DNA from: Streptomyces sp. NRRL B-1140
Lineage (GTDB): Bacteria > Actinomycetota > Actinomycetes > Streptomycetales > Streptomycetaceae
DNA length: 59,950 bases
Direction of reading: 5' to 3'
Assembly: GCF_001280065.1 (NCBI RefSeq)
Contig: NZ_LGEA01000109.1
Location: forward strand, 1 to 59,950
Under the pieces are notes generated by a model. That model was not told the origin of the DNA. It ran no database searches and worked only from the letters and a program-made list of their open reading frames with translations. The position numbers and the translations under genes are program-made. Positions 1 to 8,926 of the stretch are shown here, piece by piece (position 1 is the stretch's first letter; each line of letters begins with the position of its first letter).

Positions 1-253
1 GGGTGGGGGCGGGAGTCGCGGGGGCGGGGACGGGAGCGGGGGCGGACGGGGGGTATCGGGTGCGGGGGACGAGGGAGTAGGGGACGGGGGCGGTGGGCCA
101 GGGGTGGGGCCGCCGGGCCGGCCGGCCACCCAACCACCCGGCTGCCTGGCCACTCGGTTACCTGGTCACCCGGCCACCGGTCTCGGATTACTCGGATCAC
201 TCGGATTACGGTGGGCTTGCCGCGATCGTCGCGAGCGCCGTACCGGAGAGCCG
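1..253. other. G-rich leader region upstream of the IclR gene
   Basis: The first 110 bases are extremely G-rich on the plus strand and encode nothing convincing. Between about 180 and 211 the motif ctcggatta/ctcggatca occurs three times in direct repeat just in front of the regulator gene, so it could be part of its promoter or operator. No open frame here has a credible ribosome binding site; the long frame running in from 104 is only the upstream extension of the IclR gene. Confidence 0.4.
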
Positions 254-1924
254 ATGCCAGCGAACCCCATGCCCGAGTCCCAGGAGGGCACCGCCCCGCC
301 GGCCGACGAGTGGGGGCAGAGGGACGTCCCCGAGGAAGCGGTCACCCCCCTCGTCCGCGGCATCGCGGCCCTGCGGGAACTGACGGAGGCGGGCGGCACG
401 CTGAGCCTGAGCGGCCTGGAACGTGCCACCGGCCTCGCCCGCTCCACGGTGGACCGCATCACGGCCACGCTCGCCCGCATGGGCTACGTCCGCTTCGACG
501 GCCGGGACGTCCACCTGTCGCCGCGTCTGATGGCACTGGGCAACGCCTACCTGTCCGCCCTGCGCCTGCCCGCTCTGCTCGCCCCGCACGCGGACGCCCT
601 GGCCGACGAACTGGACGAGTCGGTCTCGCTCGCGGTCGCCGACCTCGACGGCATCCGCTTCATCCACCAGGCGACCCGCCGCCGCGCGATGTCCCTCAGC
701 TTCCGCATCGGCGACCTGCTCCCCGCCGAACGCACCGCGCCCGGACCGCTGTTCGCGACGGAGTGGGCGGACACGGACTGGCAGCGCTGGCGGCACCGCA
801 GGGCGGCGGACCCGAGAGACCTGTCCTTCACGGCCGTACCGCCGCGCCGGCCCGGAGCGGACGCGCGGGACGACGAGACGTTCGCGCGCCGCACGCGAGA
901 GGCGGCGGCGAACGGCTGGTCCCTGGACGACCAGCTGATCGAGCCAGGTCTGGTGGCGATCTCGGTACCGGTCCGGGCGCCGGGAACGGACGGCAGGATC
1001 GCGTGCGTGGCGAGCGTGGTCAGCCACACGAGCCGCCACACCGCACCCCACCTGCGCACGACGCTGCTCCCGAGACTGCGGTCCGCGGTGGAGACGATGG
1101 AACAGGAACTCCGCATCACCCCTCCCCCCGAGCCCGGCCCTCCCCCCTCGGACCTGGCGCGCTGGACGGGGGCGTCCAAACAGCGACTGGGACGCGAGTT
1201 CATCGAGTCCCTGGCCCGCGGCCTGACGGTCCTCACGGCGTTCGGCGAGGGCAGGCCGGAGCTGACCCTCACGGAGGTGGCCCGGGCGACGGGCCTGGCC
1301 CGGGCGACGGCCCGCCGCGCCCTGATCACCTACGACCATCTGGGCCTGGTGGCCACGACGGGCCGCACGTTCACCCTGACCCCCCGGGTCCTCTCCCTCG
1401 GCTTCCCGCCCCTGTCCCGTACGTCCCTCCCCGAGATCGCCCAGCCCCATCTGGCCGATCTGACGTCCCGCATCCACGAATCGACGTCACTGGCGGTGCT
1501 GTCGGACTCCGGCGAGGAGATCCAGTGCACGGCCCGGGTCGCGACGGCCCGGGTGATGAGCGTGAACATCGCGGTGGGCACACGCCTGCCGGCGTACGCG
1601 ACGGCACTGGGCAGGGTCCTGCTGGCGGACGCGCCCGCCGGCACGGCCCCGGACACCGCTGACGAAGGGGCCCTGGCCTCGGTCCGCTCGCAGGGCTACG
1701 CCCTGGTGGACGAGGAACTGGAAGAGGGCCTCCGCTCCCTCGCGGTCCCGATCCGCGACCGGTCGGGCCGGGTGGTGGCGGCCCTGAACACGGCGATGCA
1801 CGCGAGCCGCCACACCCCGAGTGCATGCGTGACCGGCCTCCTCCCGGAACTGACCACCACGGCCACGCGCATCCAGACAGACCTCCACACGGCGTCCCGC
1901 TTCACCCGGGTCCCGCTGTCCTGA
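254..1924 (+). CDS. Tandem-duplicated IclR family transcriptional regulator
   Basis: A 556-residue DNA-binding regulator made of two complete IclR units in one chain, about twice the usual 250-280 residues. Unit one has a winged helix near residues 35-85 (IAALRELTEAGGTLSLSGLE, then an ATGLARSTVDR recognition region) and an effector domain to about 285. Unit two repeats the plan from about 305: GLTVLTAFGEG, then ATGLARATARRAL, then an effector domain with the typical GTRLPAYATALGRVLLA and AALNTAMHASR segments. The ATG at 254 is preferred over the in-frame ATG at 104 because ggagag lies just before it and the upstream residues are low-complexity. Tandem IclR proteins in actinomycetes often govern aromatic-acid catabolism, but no target operon is in the window, so the ligand is unknown. 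Family call is firm. Confidence 0.9.
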   Translation: MPANPMPESQEGTAPPADEWGQRDVPEEAVTPLVRGIAALRELTEAGGTLSLSGLERATGLARSTVDRITATLARMGYVRFDGRDVHLSPRLMALGNAYLSALRLPALLAPHADALADELDESVSLAVADLDGIRFIHQATRRRAMSLSFRIGDLLPAERTAPGPLFATEWADTDWQRWRHRRAADPRDLSFTAVPPRRPGADARDDETFARRTREAAANGWSLDDQLIEPGLVAISVPVRAPGTDGRIACVASVVSHTSRHTAPHLRTTLLPRLRSAVETMEQELRITPPPEPGPPPSDLARWTGASKQRLGREFIESLARGLTVLTAFGEGRPELTLTEVARATGLARATARRALITYDHLGLVATTGRTFTLTPRVLSLGFPPLSRTSLPEIAQPHLADLTSRIHESTSLAVLSDSGEEIQCTARVATARVMSVNIAVGTRLPAYATALGRVLLADAPAGTAPDTADEGALASVRSQGYALVDEELEEGLRSLAVPIRDRSGRVVAALNTAMHASRHTPSACVTGLLPELTTTATRIQTDLHTASRFTRVPLS

Positions 1925-2010
1925 CCGCCCCCGTGTCCGCCGCCGCCCAGGCCACTTCACCGCCGCCCACGCCACTTCGCCGGCGCTCTCACCCACCTCG
2001 ACGGCCGGGC

Positions 2011-3486
2011 TTATTCCACTTCCCGCACAGCGCCGCCTTCGCTCGCGAGCACCAGTTGGGTGATGGCGTGGCCGTCGATGGTGCGAACCTTGACACGGTA
2101 CAAGCCGGGAGCAGTCACGGTGGTCCTGGCCTTGATATGGCCGTCACCCCAGCCTGCCTTGAGGATCCGCGGGTTCTGACCCGCGACGTCGGCTATCTCG
2201 CACCGGAGACCGGCCACGGAATCCACGCCGCTGAGTGTGATGTCCCAAGCGGCTCCGACTTCTACCAGGTCAGGGACGTCCAACCCGCAGCCGGGGGCGC
2301 CCTGAGGCGGACCCAAGTGTTCGTCGTCCCGCAGTACTTCCGCTACGGCCTTGAGCGCGATGCGATCGGAGGCGACAGCTCCATGCTGGAGGGGCAGTGG
2401 TGTGACCGCGGGTCCGACCGCTGCGGACTCCTTGTAGACGGTGCCGTCGCCCTTGACGTCGTAGAACCTCAGGGCGCCGCGCGAGTCGCGAATGAAGTCA
2501 CCACTGGTGTGCCGGCGAACTCCGTGGTGATGCGGGTGAACCACGCCGTCGCGGATGGTGAGACTTTGCATGGTGGCCTGGTTGGTGCCCGCCACCGCCC
2601 AGTGCCCGGGCAGCCTCACGTTGGCCTGCTTCTCCTGGAACTCGACGGCGTTCCGGGCGAGATCGGCGTTACCGCCGATGCCTGTCACATCGCCGGGGGT
2701 GAGGCGACGGGCCTCCTTGCCGTCGATGAGACAGGCGTAGTGCGGAAGAAGGTCGTGAAGGCCCGGCATGGTGGCTGCGATGGACTGCAGTTGCCGGTGC
2801 GGGAGCGGGACCGGCGCACCGCGCCCGGTGTTGAGGATCGCTGTCGCCTTCACCGCGCCGTAGAAGGGCGTACCAAGGGTGAGGACGGCGCGGGTGTCGT
2901 CGGCCAGGGCACCGTCGTACGTGGAATCGAGGGCGGCCCGGGTGACGAGACCTCCCATGGAATGGGCGACGAAGACGAGGCGTGCGGGACGCTCGTCGAC
3001 GCGGTTGCGCCGGGCGGCGTCGTGAGCGGGATGCAGTCGCCAGGCGGTCAGGTGGCGGCGGGCGGCCTGTGCCAGCAGACGGCCGTTGACGGCGACGGGC
3101 AGGCGCCAGTCGTAGGCGAACTCCAGGACGGCGGCCGGATCGGCGACACAGCCCCGGACAGCGTTGATCAGGTCGGTGTAAGGCTCGAACCCCTGGAGGT
3201 AGGGAGTCCAGGACGAGTGGCGCATCAGCTGAGTGGGCTTGATCCGGGTGGTCTCGCCTTCCAGCTCCTCCGGAGTCAGGCGCAGCGGCTCGAGGCCCTT
3301 GGGCCGTGTCCATGCCTTCAAGAGCCACGACACGCCGGATAAGCCCCAGACGGTCCTCTGGGTGACGGTGTCGTAGAGCTCACTGCCCATGATGCCCGGG
3401 ACGATGACAACGGCGTCCTGGGTGATGTCGGCAGTCACGGCTGACGCGGCGGAGGAGTTCGCGGGTTCCGGCCCGTGGCGATTCAT
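2011..3486 (-). CDS. LCAT-like alpha/beta hydrolase (lipase/acyltransferase fold)
   Basis: A 491-residue esterase or phospholipase-type protein. The N-terminal part begins the hydrolase fold with VVIVPGIMGSELYD (oxyanion strand of lecithin:cholesterol acyltransferase-like enzymes). The nucleophile elbow is AHSMGG with Ser176; the acid is probably the Asp in VKGDGTVYKESA and the base the His in LQHGAVASD, both in the positions expected for LCAT relatives. The last 90 residues (from about VEVGAAWDITLSGVDSV) look like a beta-sandwich domain. No signal peptide is evident, which favours a cytoplasmic enzyme. ATG at 3486 is chosen because conservation starts soon after it. The start lies 20 bp from the divergent caspase-like gene, so the two promoters must overlap or lie in each other's coding ends. 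I infer a role as partner or effector of that system; substrate unknown. Confidence 0.8.
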   Translation of the reverse strand: MNRHGPEPANSSAASAVTADITQDAVVIVPGIMGSELYDTVTQRTVWGLSGVSWLLKAWTRPKGLEPLRLTPEELEGETTRIKPTQLMRHSSWTPYLQGFEPYTDLINAVRGCVADPAAVLEFAYDWRLPVAVNGRLLAQAARRHLTAWRLHPAHDAARRNRVDERPARLVFVAHSMGGLVTRAALDSTYDGALADDTRAVLTLGTPFYGAVKATAILNTGRGAPVPLPHRQLQSIAATMPGLHDLLPHYACLIDGKEARRLTPGDVTGIGGNADLARNAVEFQEKQANVRLPGHWAVAGTNQATMQSLTIRDGVVHPHHHGVRRHTSGDFIRDSRGALRFYDVKGDGTVYKESAAVGPAVTPLPLQHGAVASDRIALKAVAEVLRDDEHLGPPQGAPGCGLDVPDLVEVGAAWDITLSGVDSVAGLRCEIADVAGQNPRILKAGWGDGHIKARTTVTAPGLYRVKVRTIDGHAITQLVLASEGGAVREVE

Positions 3487-3506
3487 GGCTGTGAACAATA
3501 GAGAAC

Positions 3507-5675
3507 ATGCAGGGGGAGCACGGGGAGATTGGCTTAGCCGGGCAGGCCGAACCGTCACAGGGTGAGAAGGACGCGGGGCCGGCCGCCGGCTCACTGGTCA
3601 TCCTGACCGTGGAGGACGGAGACCCGGAGTTCGCCAAGGCGATCGAGGAACAGCTCTCGGTCGTGACTGCCTGGTGGAAGGCCGGGCCCGCGCCGGGCGA
3701 AGGGTTTGTACAGACCGTTCTGCGTGCGCCGGAAGAGCGCCACGATGTGGAGCGTTTCCTGCACAGCTCCGGCCTCCGTGAGGCGGCGGAAGACGAAGCG
3801 CTGGTCCTCTACGTCACGTCACACGGCGCTGTCGGCACATCCACCAGGCACTTTCTGCTGCTGCCCGGCACCGACACCGACCGGCTGCCGGCGACGGGCA
3901 TGCCGACGAACGAGGTCGTCATCGCGGCTCTCGACTCGCATGCCCGCCATGTACTCGTGATCGTCAACGCGTGTGAGGCGGAAGGCATCGATGCGGAGCT
4001 CAGGAAACTGGCCCGCGACCTTGTCCGTCCGGGTACGCCGGCGAGGGCGCTGAACGTCGTGGCGACGACGGGGGTGCGTTCCCCGGTGCTGGGCCGCGAG
4101 TTCGCCGTCGTCCTGCGCATGGCCTTCGAGTGGTTCCAGGACGCGGCCGGAATCACCCGTCCGTACCTGTCGATCTCCGAGTTCATGCAGGCTCTCGAGC
4201 AGGCCACCGAGCGACTCAACGAAGAACGGGATCTCTCACTCGCGGGCCCTCGGACGGTCCTCCAGGGCAAGCTCGGTGCCCCGATCCCCACCCTGCCCAA
4301 CCCTGGCTACCGGCCCCGGCCGCAGGTGGTCACAGAAGCCAGGGAGGAAGTCGCGGCCACGCCCCAGGAACTGGAGTACTGGCTGGACCGCGCCAGCGGC
4401 CGTGCCAGCCGCGACGATCCCGGCTGGTACTTCTCCGGCCGCCAGGAACTGAACCGCCGGCTGACGAGCTTCGTCAAGGGTCCCGCGGGCGTCCTCATCG
4501 TGACCGGCACGGCCGCCAGCGGGAAATCCGCGGTACTGGCCCGGGCAGTGACGCTCAGCGATTCCGCCTTCCGGGCCTCACCCCGCTACGCGGAGGCAGT
4601 GGACAAGGCGCCTGCGGACACCGTCCCGGACGAGGGATCGATCCACGTGGCGGTGTCGGCCCGCAACCGTGGGCCGCTGAGTCTGATCGAAGCCATCGGT
4701 ACCCGGCTGGGCGGTGAGCGGGACCGTACGCAGCCCGCGGCAGATGCCCTTCGGCAGTGGCAGGAAGGGATGCGTGCCTTCTTCACGGCACGTCAGGAGG
4801 GCACGGTCACGGTGGTCGTCGACGGGCTCGACGAATCCCCGGATGCCGGTGCCTGCATCCGGGATGTCCTCGTGCCCCTCGTCGGCTATGCCGGCGGGGC
4901 CGGTGGCGCGGGCAGCATCCCCATCCCCGTGCAGGCTGCCGACTCCAGGCCGGCCGAACCGCCCTCCGGCCACTGCGGCCTGCGTCTGCTCATCGGGGTC
5001 CGCAGCACCAGTCCGGGCACCCCGATCGCAGCCGCCGCCACCGGCCTGCGAGGGCTGTTGCAGGAACTCCTGCTCGTCTTCCCGGCGGCCCAGGTGGTGC
5101 GCACGGACGGAGAGGGGGTCCAGGAGGACATCGCCGCCTACGTGACTGCTCTGCTGGCCGGGGCACCATGGGGCGCCGACCAGAAGGTGATCGCCTCCGC
5201 AGCGGAGCGAGTGGCACGTCATGTCGGCCGGTCCTTCCTGGACGCCCGCCTGGCCGCCGAACAGGTGCGTCGCGGTGACGGAATCACACTGCTCCGCGAC
5301 CGGCTGTGGCTGTCACGGCTCGACCGGGGCACCGTGGGTCTGTTCGAGCAGGATCTCAACCAGGTCGGCGACGACGGTCTGAAGAAGGAGGAGGCGCTCG
5401 CGCTGCTGCGCGCCACCGCCTTCGGGCTGGGGCGTGGGATGCCGTGGGCGCAGGTGTGGCCGGCCGTGGCTTCCGCGCTGCTGGAGGCCCGCATCGATCA
5501 CGCCGACGAGAAGATCCGACGGCTCCTCGAAGGCCGGCTCGCCGGCTACCTCACGCATGACATCGAGGATGAGCACGTCGTGTACCGCCCCGCCCACGAG
5601 CAACTCGGGGTGATGCTGCGCCAGTGGCCTCAGCCGCCGTACGAGACGAGGAGGGCCTTGGATGGATCCGGATGA
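3507..5675 (+). CDS. Caspase-like (peptidase C14) protease fused to a STAND-type P-loop NTPase
   Basis: A 722-residue signalling protein. Residues about 28-260 form a caspase-fold domain: the strand LVLYVTSHGAVG gives catalytic His106 and VLVIVNACEAEG gives Cys156. A linker leads to a P-loop NTPase with Walker A GTAASGKS (residues 334-341) and Walker B VTVVVDGLDE (Asp439, followed by the DE pair at 442-443). The C-terminus has a winged-helix-like region ending in VVYRPAHEQLGVMLR, as in caspase-STAND-WD40 proteins. Those relatives normally continue into WD40 repeats in the same chain; here the chain stops and the sensor is the next gene. The ATG at 3507 is the only early start; no strong ribosome site precedes it, so leaderless translation is possible. 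By analogy with such architectures the NTPase would oligomerise and activate the protease after the sensor binds a cue; inference, not shown. Confidence 0.85.
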   Translation: MQGEHGEIGLAGQAEPSQGEKDAGPAAGSLVILTVEDGDPEFAKAIEEQLSVVTAWWKAGPAPGEGFVQTVLRAPEERHDVERFLHSSGLREAAEDEALVLYVTSHGAVGTSTRHFLLLPGTDTDRLPATGMPTNEVVIAALDSHARHVLVIVNACEAEGIDAELRKLARDLVRPGTPARALNVVATTGVRSPVLGREFAVVLRMAFEWFQDAAGITRPYLSISEFMQALEQATERLNEERDLSLAGPRTVLQGKLGAPIPTLPNPGYRPRPQVVTEAREEVAATPQELEYWLDRASGRASRDDPGWYFSGRQELNRRLTSFVKGPAGVLIVTGTAASGKSAVLARAVTLSDSAFRASPRYAEAVDKAPADTVPDEGSIHVAVSARNRGPLSLIEAIGTRLGGERDRTQPAADALRQWQEGMRAFFTARQEGTVTVVVDGLDESPDAGACIRDVLVPLVGYAGGAGGAGSIPIPVQAADSRPAEPPSGHCGLRLLIGVRSTSPGTPIAAAATGLRGLLQELLLVFPAAQVVRTDGEGVQEDIAAYVTALLAGAPWGADQKVIASAAERVARHVGRSFLDARLAAEQVRRGDGITLLRDRLWLSRLDRGTVGLFEQDLNQVGDDGLKKEEALALLRATAFGLGRGMPWAQVWPAVASALLEARIDHADEKIRRLLEGRLAGYLTHDIEDEHVVYRPAHEQLGVMLRQWPQPPYETRRALDGSG

Positions 5676-5677
5676 GC
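5647..5677 (+). promoter_or_regulatory. Ribosome binding site and 14-nt overlap joining the caspase-NTPase and WD40 genes
   Basis: AGGAGGG at 5649-5655 lies six bases before the ATG at 5662, and the ATG sits inside the last codons of the upstream gene, whose TGA ends at 5675. The downstream frame is +1 relative to the upstream one. The consensus ribosome site shows that the WD40 protein is started in its own right, by coupled initiation, rather than by frameshifting. Confidence 0.8.
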
Positions 5678-8037
5678 GGCAGGGGCATGCCCACGCCGGT
5701 GAGCAGCAGGCCCACGCACGCATCGCGGCCGCGCTGGCGCGTCTGGTCAAGCATGATGCAGCGACCGTGCCACACCCGTATCTGACCCGGCATCTGGCTC
5801 ATCATGCCGCGCTCGGCGAGACACTGGACGACAGCCACGTTCCGCCTGGTCTGCTGCCGTGGATCTCCGGCGGCCGGGTCCGGGGACTTCTCGGTCTCTC
5901 ACCCGCCCGCCGAACGGACCGGGCATGGCTCACCGCATGGGCCGCCATCGAACCCTACGTCCAGGACGCGGATCTCCCCTCCTGCTGCTCCAGTCTGCAT
6001 CTGGCCTACACGGCCTTGTGGTTTCCCGGTGTTCCCCGTCAGGGCCTGCCTCGAGAGGCGGCGGAGTTCGCGGGCTCCCGTCTGCGTGTCCTCTGGTCGC
6101 GATGGGCACCGCCCTCCAACGTGCTCGCGACACTCGGCCGTCGCAGTACGTCGCTGGCCGCGGCCGCATCGCCCGGTGGTACTGAACTGCTCGTTGTGGG
6201 AGATGAGTCGGGCGGCATCGAGCTCATCGACACGGCCGGCGGTACGGCTGTCGGGGATCGGATTCCCGCGCACGACGGCGAGGTGCGGTGCCTGTTCTCC
6301 GTGGCGAACCCCACCGGCGAGGGAACGCTCGTCTCCGGCAGCACCGACGGCACGGTACGCGTCTGGGACACGATCCGAGGAACACTGCTCGACCGTATGA
6401 CGTTCGGCGGGCGCACCTGGACCGCCGCTGTCACCGGATACCACGACGACGCCGGGACACTGACCGTGGCGGCGGTCAGTGGTGAGGGCGCGGTGAAACT
6501 CTGGCGGGAGCACGCGGAGGAAGTCCACCTGGCCGACCTGAGCGCTCATCCGGGGGAACGGGCCGCATTCGCTCTGGCCCTCGCCGTCGGCGACGACGGT
6601 CGGCGGCTGCTGATCGGCGCCGGCCGCACACTGAGAGTCTGGGACACCACGGATCACCGGTTACTGCGCGAATACCCTGTCGGCGCTCCGGTCAGGTGCC
6701 TGACCGACACGACCGCGCCGGGCCGGGTCGCAACCGGCCACGGCGACGGCTCCATCACCCTGTGGGATACGGCCTCAGGCTCCCGAGCCACCTTCCGGGG
6801 GAAGGAGGAACCCGTCACCGCCCTGGCGGCACTGCGCGTCGACGGCGCGCACCTGCTCGCCTCGGCCGGCTCCGGGCCGACGATCGACCTGTGGGACGTG
6901 GACACCGGGCACAGGACCGGTCAGCTCACCGGACACACGGACGCCGTGACCGCCCTGCGCACGATCTCGGCCGACGACCGCGACCGCCTCGCCTCCACCG
7001 CCCGGGACAACACCGTCCGGCTGTGGGACACGCATGCCATCGAACGCGCGATCCGGGGCACCGCCACCGCCCCCGCCGCCGTGGCTGCGGCAATCACCCC
7101 GGAGTCCGTCGACCCGCCCCACCTGGCCGTCAATTACAGCACCGCGCAGACCCAGGTCTGGGACACCCTCACCGGGACGGTCACCGGCTCGTTCGGCAGG
7201 GACTCGAAGCATGCCTCGTCAGCCCTCGGCTGGGCGCCGGAGAAGGAGGGCCGGCGCTTACTCCTGTGGGCGGCATCCGACCACAGCATCAGGTCCTGGG
7301 ATCCTGTACGCGGTGCCGCCGCGGGCATCCTTCTCGACGGGCACTCCCAGCCCATACGCGCCCTCGCCTCGACCGCGGCCCGCGACGGACGGCGATTGGC
7401 CATCAGCAGCGACGATTTCACCGTCCGGCTCTGGGACCTCGACGGAGAACGACCGCTGCGGCTGTGGCGGCACCCCTACACGGTCCGAACCGTAGCGGCG
7501 GCGTCCGACGGAGTCACGGCGGACTGGTTCGCCTTCGGCAGTGCTGACGGGACGGTGCGCCTGTGGGACACCCCTGACGATGCGCACGGACGCGTTCTCT
7601 ACTGCAGGCAGGGAATCATCAACGCCGTGGCCATCAATGCGGGTTCCTCCCCATTGCCGCCTTTCCTCGCCAGCGGTGGAGACGACCACACGGTGCGCCT
7701 GTGGGACCTGTGTACGCTCGCGCCCATCGGCGGAGGGCTTCGAGGGCACACGGCTGCCGTCGAAGCCGTCGCCACCTGGACGACGTCGGCTGATGTCCCG
7801 CGCTCCTACGTCGCCAGTTCCTCCCGGGACGGCACGATCCGGGTCTGGGATGCGGCGACATCACGGTGTGTCCTGCAGCTGGCCACAGGCAATCCTGTGC
7901 ACACGCTGTCCGTGCGCCTGCCGGGCGATTCCGTCAGCGAGGTCGTCCTCGCCATGGCGGGTGAGGCCGGAGTGGCTGTTCTCGAGTTGGACCTGGAGGA
8001 CCCGTCGCCTGCGAATGAGGCCGTGCGCCCCCTCTGA
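5662..8037 (+). CDS. WD40 beta-propeller protein, sensor partner of the caspase-NTPase
   Basis: A 791-residue protein. The first 150 residues are helical and include PHPYLTRHLAHHAALG, a segment that in single-chain caspase-STAND-WD40 proteins links the NTPase to the propeller. From about residue 165 there are some 14 repeats, most ending in a [VIL]-[RKT]-[LV]-W-D signature: for example STDGTVRVWD, GDGSITLWD, ARDNTVRLWD, SDDFTVRLWD, SADGTVRLWD, DDHTVRLWD and SRDGTIRVWD. Fourteen repeats fit two seven-bladed propellers. WD40 propellers bind proteins or other ligands, so this is probably the sensing or scaffold part. It overlaps the upstream gene by 14 nt with a strong ribosome site, so equimolar production is likely. 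Several repeats are degenerate (NYSTAQTQVWD, AASDHSIRSWD). Confidence 0.9.
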   Translation: MDPDERQGHAHAGEQQAHARIAAALARLVKHDAATVPHPYLTRHLAHHAALGETLDDSHVPPGLLPWISGGRVRGLLGLSPARRTDRAWLTAWAAIEPYVQDADLPSCCSSLHLAYTALWFPGVPRQGLPREAAEFAGSRLRVLWSRWAPPSNVLATLGRRSTSLAAAASPGGTELLVVGDESGGIELIDTAGGTAVGDRIPAHDGEVRCLFSVANPTGEGTLVSGSTDGTVRVWDTIRGTLLDRMTFGGRTWTAAVTGYHDDAGTLTVAAVSGEGAVKLWREHAEEVHLADLSAHPGERAAFALALAVGDDGRRLLIGAGRTLRVWDTTDHRLLREYPVGAPVRCLTDTTAPGRVATGHGDGSITLWDTASGSRATFRGKEEPVTALAALRVDGAHLLASAGSGPTIDLWDVDTGHRTGQLTGHTDAVTALRTISADDRDRLASTARDNTVRLWDTHAIERAIRGTATAPAAVAAAITPESVDPPHLAVNYSTAQTQVWDTLTGTVTGSFGRDSKHASSALGWAPEKEGRRLLLWAASDHSIRSWDPVRGAAAGILLDGHSQPIRALASTAARDGRRLAISSDDFTVRLWDLDGERPLRLWRHPYTVRTVAAASDGVTADWFAFGSADGTVRLWDTPDDAHGRVLYCRQGIINAVAINAGSSPLPPFLASGGDDHTVRLWDLCTLAPIGGGLRGHTAAVEAVATWTTSADVPRSYVASSSRDGTIRVWDAATSRCVLQLATGNPVHTLSVRLPGDSVSEVVLAMAGEAGVAVLELDLEDPSPANEAVRPL

Positions 8038-8239
8038 TCCTTCATGCGCCCCTCATGGGATCGGCAGGACCAGTCGCTCTCGTCTGTCCAGCAGCAGAAA
8101 ATGATCGTTCGGCTGTGCTCGGACATCCGGACACCCGGCAGGACGTGCCGACGCCCGTCCCTGCCGGTCCACGGCAAGCAACGAGCCAAAACCCGATAGA
8201 GCCACATGTTCGAGTTCGTACCTGAGCGAGGAGCGGCCC

Positions 8240-8926
8240 ATGAGTGAGGGCACACCGTTAGAGGCAAGTCTCATACCGGCACCGGAACGCGGGGTGTGGC
8301 GCCTGGGCAAGGCGGAGAACCCCCGCAAGTACAACAAGATCAGCCGGGAGGACGACAGCCGCTCGGGGGGCAACAGGTGGAGCCTGGTGAGCTACGGCAC
8401 CCTGTACTGCGCCTCCGATCTCGACGGGTGCTTCGCCGAGGCGCTGGCTCCTTTCCGTGTGGATCCCGAACTGCGTGAATTCATCGGCGACGACTGGAAC
8501 GAGCCCTACTTCATGAGGCCCGGCCACCTTCCCCAGGACTGGCGCACCCGGCACACGCTGGTGCGGTTACAGCCGGCCAAGGAGGCGCGGTTCCTGGACG
8601 TCGACGACGAGCGGACGCTGCGCACGTTGTCGCGAGAGCTCAAAGGAGAGCTGGAGCGGTTCGGCATCACCGACCTGACAGCCGAACACATCCAGGGCAC
8701 GAACCGCAGGGTGACCCGCCAGCTCGCGGCCTGGGCGATCGCGCAGCGTGACCCGCAGCAGGGCCGGCTGATTCACGGGATCGCCTACCGCTCCCGCTTC
8801 GGGATGCGTCAGTGCTGGGCCGTCTTCAGCGATGTCGATCTCGAAGAGGTGGAGAGACAGCCGATCTGGCCGGAGACGGAGGGGCTGCGCAGAGTCGCCG
8901 ACGAGTACGGACTCACCATCCGCTGA
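8240..8926 (+). CDS. RES-domain toxin (predicted NAD-degrading)
   Basis: A 228-residue protein of the RES family. The family is named for conserved Arg, Glu and Ser; visible here are VWRLG near residue 17, the Tyr and Glu in YGTLYCASDLDGCFAEALAPFR, and the late GIAYRSRFG segment with its Ser. Studied RES toxins (for example MbcT-type and ParT-type proteins) cleave or modify nucleotides such as NAD and arrest growth unless held by a partner with an Xre/MbcA toxin-binding domain. Such a partner is encoded 680 bp downstream (9603-10004), an unusual gap and the reverse of the common antitoxin-first order. gaggagcggccc before the ATG at 8240 supports the start. It is 202 bp after the WD40 gene in the same direction, so it might instead be a killing arm of that system; undecided. 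Confidence 0.82.
   Translation: MSEGTPLEASLIPAPERGVWRLGKAENPRKYNKISREDDSRSGGNRWSLVSYGTLYCASDLDGCFAEALAPFRVDPELREFIGDDWNEPYFMRPGHLPQDWRTRHTLVRLQPAKEARFLDVDDERTLRTLSRELKGELERFGITDLTAEHIQGTNRRVTRQLAAWAIAQRDPQQGRLIHGIAYRSRFGMRQCWAVFSDVDLEEVERQPIWPETEGLRRVADEYGLTIR

Noticed and set aside
206..1477. Long minus-strand frame opposite the IclR gene
   Set aside because: Arg/Gly/Gln-rich mirror of a clear plus-strand gene; a usual by-product of very high GC content.
1825..3342. 505-codon plus-strand frame opposite the LCAT-like gene
   Set aside because: It is the antisense of a gene with an intact Ser-Asp-His triad and has no protein motifs of its own.
5662..5675. Programmed frameshift joining the caspase-NTPase and WD40 frames
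   Set aside because: There is no slippery sequence, and the downstream ATG has a well-placed AGGAGGG, so separate coupled initiation explains the overlap better.
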